A DNA stretch of 64,000 nucleotides from Candidatus Tidjanibacter gallistercoris. Lineage in GTDB: Bacteria > Bacteroidota > Bacteroidia > Bacteroidales > Rikenellaceae. The DNA lies in assembly GCA_019114205.1 (NCBI GenBank), contig DXFY01000067.1:40839-104838 (forward strand). Direction: 5' to 3'. The position numbers were made by a program, and so were the translations under genes. Each line of letters begins with the position of its first letter. Within the stretch, counting starts at the first letter, position 1. Below, piece after piece: positions 59,882 through 64,000 of this stretch. The notes below the pieces were generated by a model. That model saw only the letters and a program-made list of their open reading frames with translations. It was not told the origin of the DNA and made no database searches.

Positions 59882-60751
59882 ATGATGGAACACAAACCCG
59901 TTACGGTTGCGCTGATATACGACTTCGACGGTACGCTGGCGCCCGGCAACATGCAGGAGTACGACTTCATCCCCGCCGTGGGCAAAAGCGCCGCGGAATT
60001 TTGGGAGGAGAGCAATATCATCGCCAAGGCGCAGGATGCAGACCCGATACTCACCTACATGGCGAAAATGATTGAATGCGCTCGGAGCAAGGGGCTTTCG
60101 CTCAAGCGGGAGGCGTTCCGCGAGTCGGGGCGCAAGATAACCTATTACCGGGGCGTGCGGGAATGGTTCGGCCGCATCAACGCATACGGCACCGGACGAG
60201 GCATCGACGTACAGCATTACATCAACTCCTCCGGCATCAAGGAAATCATCGAGGGGACGGACATCGCGCGTGAGTTCAAGAACATCTATGCGAGCTCGTT
60301 CCTGTACGACGCGGAGGGCGCCGCCTACTGGCCCGCCGTGGGGGTGAACTATACCAACAAGACGCAGTTCATCTACAAAATCAACAAGGGCGTGGAATCG
60401 GTGAGCGATACGAAGCTGGTCAATCAGTACCTCGAAGAGGAGAAGCGGCCCGTACAGTTCAAGCACATGATATTCATCGGCGACGGGACGACGGACATCC
60501 CCTGCATGCGGCTTGTCAAGTCGCAGGGAGGCCATTCGATAGCCGTTTACAACCCTTCGAATCAAGGCTCGTTCGAGGCCATGCGCAAACTGATAGACGA
60601 AGGGCGTGCGACCTACGTCTGTCCGGCGGACTATACCGAGGGCGGCGAAATCGACAAACTGGTGAAGACCATCATCGACAAAATCTATACGGACAACAAA
60701 ATCAAACTCATGGCGGAATCGCTCAAGGTGAACCGCAAATGCGAAGAATAG
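59882..60751 (+). CDS. HAD-superfamily phosphatase
   Basis: The 289-residue product has the HAD motif I IYDFDGTLAPGN (nucleophile Asp near residue 15) and motif IV FIGDGTTDIPCM near 200, with a helical cap between. Substrate is unknown; the family includes many small-molecule phosphatases. It is followed 8 nt later by rdgB, which suggests a shared transcript. Tandem ATGs at 59882 and 59885 make the start uncertain by one residue. Confidence 0.88.
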   Translation: MMEHKPVTVALIYDFDGTLAPGNMQEYDFIPAVGKSAAEFWEESNIIAKAQDADPILTYMAKMIECARSKGLSLKREAFRESGRKITYYRGVREWFGRINAYGTGRGIDVQHYINSSGIKEIIEGTDIAREFKNIYASSFLYDAEGAAYWPAVGVNYTNKTQFIYKINKGVESVSDTKLVNQYLEEEKRPVQFKHMIFIGDGTTDIPCMRLVKSQGGHSIAVYNPSNQGSFEAMRKLIDEGRATYVCPADYTEGGEIDKLVKTIIDKIYTDNKIKLMAESLKVNRKCEE

Positions 60752-60759
60752 GAGGCATC

Positions 60760-61350
60760 ATGCAGCAGGAGATTCTTTTCGCTACGAACAACGCCCACAA
60801 GCTGGAAGAGGTGCGGGCCATCCTCGGCGACGGGTACCGGCTCGTCACGCTGCGCGAGCGGGGCATTACGGAGGAGATTCCGGAAGAACAGCCCACCATC
60901 GAAGGCAATGCGCTCCAGAAGGCGCGGTACGTACATGCGCGGACGGGGGCGGACTGTTTCGCCGACGACACCGGGCTGGAAGTCGCGGCGCTGGGCGGTG
61001 CGCCGGGCGTGCACTCGGCGCGTTATGCGACCGACGGTCACGACTTCGAGGCCAATGTCCGGCTGCTGCTGCGCAACCTCGAAGGAGCCGCCGACCGCCG
61101 TGCGCGTTTCCGGACGGTCGTCGCACTGATACGGGACGGACGGGAATATACCTTCGAGGGAATCGTGAACGGTACCATTGCGGAGACCCCGTGCGGCGCG
61201 GCGGGTTTCGGGTACGACCCGGTCTTCATCCCCGACGGCTACGGAGAGACGTTCGCACAGATGCCCGCCGAACTGAAGAACGCCATCAGCCACAGGGCAA
61301 TCGCCATCCGCCGGTTCGCGGAATTCATGCGGGAACAACCGAAGGCGTGA
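60760..61350 (+). CDS. rdgB: Non-canonical purine NTP pyrophosphatase RdgB/HAM1
   Basis: A 196-residue protein with FATNNAHKLEEVRAIL at the start, the substrate loop ADDTGLEVAALGGAPGVHSARYA, and FGYDPVFIPDGYGETFAQM near the end, all diagnostic of RdgB. It hydrolyses dITP, dXTP and related NTPs to keep them out of DNA. It follows the HAD gene by 8 nt. Starting at MQQEIL gives the family's usual N-terminus. Confidence 0.95.
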   Translation: MQQEILFATNNAHKLEEVRAILGDGYRLVTLRERGITEEIPEEQPTIEGNALQKARYVHARTGADCFADDTGLEVAALGGAPGVHSARYATDGHDFEANVRLLLRNLEGAADRRARFRTVVALIRDGREYTFEGIVNGTIAETPCGAAGFGYDPVFIPDGYGETFAQMPAELKNAISHRAIAIRRFAEFMREQPKA

Positions 61351-61356
61351 TGCTCG

Positions 61357-61382
61357 CGGCCCGGCGCGGAGCAAGCGGGCCG
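61357..61382 (+). terminator. Hairpin after rdgB
   Basis: CGGCCCG (61357-61363) pairs with CGGGCCG (61376-61382). It starts 6 nt after the rdgB stop. A short T-run (TTT) follows. Confidence 0.5.
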
Positions 61383-61535
61383 GTTTCCGGACAGGGCGGA
61401 AAGGAATGCCGCACGAAAGAGACGGCACGAAAGACGCACCGCTTCCGGCCGGATGAGGAAAACGTTCCCTCCGGGGGCCATACTCCGGAGGCGGGGGAAT
61501 CCGTTTGTATAGAGCCGAACGCATTCCCTTATTCG

Positions 61536-61543
61536 TATCTTTG
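61536..61543 (+). promoter_or_regulatory. -7 promoter element of uvrB
   Basis: TATCTTTG matches TAnnTTTG and ends 4 nt before the uvrB ATG (61548). Transcription would start at or very near the ATG. Confidence 0.65.
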
Positions 61544-61547
61544 CAGC

Positions 61548-63590
61548 ATGGATTTCAAATTAGTATCCGACTACGAACCTACCGGCGACCAGCCGGAGGC
61601 CATCGCCGAACTCGTCCGTTCCATCGAAGGACACAGCCGGCACAATACCCTGCTCGGCGTCACCGGCTCCGGAAAGACGTTTACCATAGCGAACGTCATC
61701 GCCCGGCTGAAGCGCCCCACGCTCGTGCTGAGCCACAACAAGACGCTGGCGGCGCAGCTTTACGGCGAATTCAAGACCTTCTTTCCGGAGAATGCCGTCG
61801 AATATTTCGTATCGTATTACGACTATTATCAGCCGGAGGCCTATCTTCCGGCCTCCGATACCTACATCGAAAAAGACCTTTCCATCAACGAGGAGATAGA
61901 GAAACTGCGCCTGCGTACTACGGCATCGCTGCTTTCCGGACGCCGGGACATCGTCGTGGTGTCGAGCGTGTCGTGCCTGTACGGTATCGGGAATCCGGAA
62001 GATTTCCACGCTTCGAGCGTCAGACTGACCGTGGGGGAGGCCCCCGGTCGCAAGAAAATCCTTTACGCGCTCGTGGACGCCCTTTATACCCGTACCGAAA
62101 CGGAACTTCAAAGCGGTACCTTCCGGGTGAACGGCGAAGTCATCGACGTCATGTCGGCATACAGCGACTCGGTTTACCGCATCTCGATGTTCGACGACGA
62201 AGTGGAACAAATCGCACGCATCGACCCCGAAAGCGGACAGGTGCTCGAACGGCTCGATACGGTGACGATATTCCCCGCCAACATGTTCGTGACGACGCGG
62301 GAACGTACCAACCGGGCCATCCAGCAGATACAGCTCGACCTGGGCGAACGGATAAGGTTTTTCGAGGAGGCGGGCCGGACGATGGAGGCGCAGCGCATCA
62401 AACAACGCGTGGAATACGACCTCGAAATGATAAAGGAACTCGGCTACTGTTCCGGTATCGAAAACTATTCGCGTTATCTCGACGGCAGGAAGGAGGGGAC
62501 GCGCCCCTTCTGTCTGCTGGACTATTTCCCGGAGGACTACCTGCTGGTCATCGACGAAAGCCATGTCACCATTCCCCAAATCAGGGCGATGTACGGCGGC
62601 GACCGAGCCCGCAAGGAAAGCCTCGTGGAGTACGGTTTCCGGCTTCCTGCGGCTAAGGACAACCGTCCGCTCACCTTCAGCGAGTTCGAAGCGTTGGCGG
62701 GAACTTCTATTTATGTGAGTGCGACGCCGGCCGACTACGAGCTCACCAAGAGCGAAGGAGCCATCGTGGAACAGCTCATCCGTCCGACCGGTCTGGTGGA
62801 CCCGCCCATCTCCGTGCGACCGACCGAGAATCAGATAGACGACCTTGTGGACGAAATACAGCTCCGCGCCGAAAAGGGAGAGCGGGTGCTCGTCACCACG
62901 CTCACCAAACGCATGGCCGAAGAACTGTCGAAGTATTTCGACCGTATCGGCATCCGCAACCGGTACATCCATTCGGAGGTGGAGACGCTCGAACGCATCC
63001 AGATTCTCGAAGACCTGCGGGCCGGTTCGTTCGACGTGCTCATAGGCGTGAACCTGCTGCGCGAAGGACTCGACCTTCCGGAGGTGTCGCTCGTAGCCAT
63101 CATGGATGCGGACAAGGAGGGATTCCTGCGCAGCGACAGGGCCCTGACGCAGACGGCGGGCCGCGCGGCCCGCAACGTGAACGGACAGGTCATCATGTAT
63201 GCCGACCGGCGTACCGAAGCCATGCAGACGGCGATTGCCGAAAGCAACCGCCGCCGGGAGAAGCAAATCCGCTACAACGAGGAACACGGCCTCGTTCCCC
63301 GGCAGGCGCAAAAGAGCGGCAAGTCCGGCAACGACCTGCTGCTGAGCCTCGCCGAGAGCGAAAGCGCACCCTATCCCGTGACGAGCGGTTTCGCCATAGC
63401 TGCCGACATCAACGAATCGTATACTGCCATGAGCCTTCCCGAAGCCATCGCGGATGCCAAAGCCAAAATGGAAAAAGCGGCTGCCGACCTCGATTTCATC
63501 GCCGCAGCCAAATACCGCAACCATATGTATTCCCTTCAGGAGAAACTGCGCGTAGAGCGGGAGGAATCGGACAGGCGGCAGAAAAAGTAA
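61548..63590 (+). CDS. uvrB: Excinuclease ABC subunit B
   Basis: The 680-residue product has the DEAD-like Walker A GVTGSGKTFT near residue 40. The beta-hairpin region (VSYYDYYQPEAYLPASDTYIEKD) follows, then motif II in VIDESHVT. Helicase motifs V-VI appear as GVNLLREGLDLPEVSLVAIMDADKEGFLRS and TQTAGRAARN. A C-terminal UVR domain (DLDFIAAAKYRNHMYSLQEKL) contacts UvrC. UvrB verifies damage in nucleotide excision repair. The start at 61548 fits the family's N-terminus MDFKLVSDYEPTGDQPEAI. Confidence 0.98.
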   Translation: MDFKLVSDYEPTGDQPEAIAELVRSIEGHSRHNTLLGVTGSGKTFTIANVIARLKRPTLVLSHNKTLAAQLYGEFKTFFPENAVEYFVSYYDYYQPEAYLPASDTYIEKDLSINEEIEKLRLRTTASLLSGRRDIVVVSSVSCLYGIGNPEDFHASSVRLTVGEAPGRKKILYALVDALYTRTETELQSGTFRVNGEVIDVMSAYSDSVYRISMFDDEVEQIARIDPESGQVLERLDTVTIFPANMFVTTRERTNRAIQQIQLDLGERIRFFEEAGRTMEAQRIKQRVEYDLEMIKELGYCSGIENYSRYLDGRKEGTRPFCLLDYFPEDYLLVIDESHVTIPQIRAMYGGDRARKESLVEYGFRLPAAKDNRPLTFSEFEALAGTSIYVSATPADYELTKSEGAIVEQLIRPTGLVDPPISVRPTENQIDDLVDEIQLRAEKGERVLVTTLTKRMAEELSKYFDRIGIRNRYIHSEVETLERIQILEDLRAGSFDVLIGVNLLREGLDLPEVSLVAIMDADKEGFLRSDRALTQTAGRAARNVNGQVIMYADRRTEAMQTAIAESNRRREKQIRYNEEHGLVPRQAQKSGKSGNDLLLSLAESESAPYPVTSGFAIAADINESYTAMSLPEAIADAKAKMEKAAADLDFIAAAKYRNHMYSLQEKLRVEREESDRRQKK

Positions 63591-63752
63591 TGGGACGGAC
63601 GGCAACTCGACTTGTGCGTTAAGCAAATGAACATCCGAGAATGGTTGTTGCAAATTCCGACTGATATGAAACTCTGTTCACCGCTTTGGAAGAAATATCG
63701 AAGAACTCAGTTCCGGTAATTGCCGCAATTTGTCTGCGTCGGCGGAATGATG

Positions 63753-63760
63753 TATTTTTG
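63753..63760 (+). promoter_or_regulatory. -7 promoter element of the KilA-N gene
   Basis: TATTTTTG matches TAnnTTTG, 44 nt upstream of the ATG at 63805, in AT-rich DNA. Confidence 0.6.
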
Positions 63761-63804
63761 AGCAAAAGGACGGATAGACGGTTACCCGGAATGAAAGATT
63801 GATA

Positions 63805-64000
63805 ATGGCAAAACGGAACAGGTTGGTCGTTCAGGATATCGAAATATCCCTGACGACAATTAATAAAGAGGATTATATCTGTATGACTGACATGGCTAAT
63901 TTCAAAGACGGCCACAGTACTCCGGATATCATCATTCAGAATTGGTTAAGAAATCGAGATACGATTGAGTATCTGGGACTTTGGGAAAGTTTATATAATC
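63805..64000 (+). CDS. KilA-N-domain protein, cut by window end
   Basis: The 65 visible residues (from MAKRNRLVVQDIEISL) include DYICMTDMANFKDG and IIIQNWLRNRDTIEYLGLWE, the N-terminal KilA-N DNA-binding domain found in phage antirepressors and in stand-alone bacterial proteins. The DNA from about 63600 onward is more AT-rich than the window average, which is common for phage-derived or mobile genes. The rest of the protein and any neighbours lie outside the window. Confidence 0.82.
   Translation, partial: MAKRNRLVVQDIEISLTTINKEDYICMTDMANFKDGHSTPDIIIQNWLRNRDTIEYLGLWESLYN

Noticed and set aside
58835..60565. Upstream extension of the DUF3868 frame to 1066 residues
   Set aside because: The extension is antisense to the nitroreductase and HAD genes; the signal peptide and a promoter element place the true start at 58834.
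61560..63653. 697-residue minus-strand frame opposite uvrB
   Set aside because: Antisense shadow; uvrB has all its motifs on the plus strand.

Overview
The window comes from a G+C-rich member of the Bacteroidota, most likely a gut Alistipes or another Rikenellaceae. Four things point there. Protein families typical of the phylum occur throughout (DUF4837, BACON lipoproteins, DUF3575/DUF5119/fimbrillin, DUF3868, PspC/PadR). Many genes have a good copy of the Bacteroidota -7 promoter element TAnnTTTG just upstream. Shine-Dalgarno sequences are rare. A complete [FeFe]-hydrogenase system indicates fermentative anaerobic life. Base composition is high for the phylum (roughly 55-60% G+C by eye), so long meaningless ORFs lie antisense to real genes.

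Layout. 1-3.3 kb: tsaB (cut by the window start), smpB and dnaG on the minus strand. 3.4-7 kb: a DASS/SLC13-type permease, a small charged helical protein and an SDR dehydrogenase, followed by a gene-free kilobase. 8-11 kb: an envelope-stress-type operon with three PspC-domain proteins, a PadR regulator and a LiaF-like membrane protein, behind a perfect palindrome that may be the PadR operator. 11-15 kb: a DUF2148 iron-sulfur protein, a PepSY-like protein and two more AT-rich lipoprotein genes. 15-21 kb: an alpha-oxoamine synthase (possible sulfonolipid or sphingolipid first step), bamD-rpoZ-coaC-coaB with CoaBC split into two genes, and a second SDR. 20.7-24 kb: efp, polysaccharide deacetylase-ubiX, and a DUF4837 lipoprotein.

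24-34.6 kb is the hydrogenase region: hydE-hydG-hydF (H-cluster maturation), a small secreted protein, a DRTGG-domain protein overlapping a HATPase protein, then hndB-hndC-hydA-hndA encoding an electron-bifurcating-type [FeFe] hydrogenase. The structural genes have their own promoter, with a CRP/FNR-like palindrome over the -33 element and a strong terminator at the end. 35-38.5 kb holds two BACON-type lipoproteins. 38.7-42.4 kb holds asd and a class A penicillin-binding protein. 42.6-44.6 kb holds a two-gene operon pairing a steroid 5-alpha-reductase-family membrane protein with an Old-Yellow-Enzyme-family reductase, which looks like a steroid or bile-acid reduction module.

45.3-54.9 kb is a probable type V pilus (fimbrillin) locus: outer-membrane barrel, TlpA-like thiol protein, DUF3575, DUF5119, a fimbrillin and a large fimbrillin-FISUMP protein, facing a membrane-bound AraC regulator. 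55.3-63.6 kb: sppA, a DUF3868 protein, nitroreductase, a HAD phosphatase-rdgB pair and uvrB. The last 200 bases begin a KilA-N-domain gene, a family common in phages and mobile elements.
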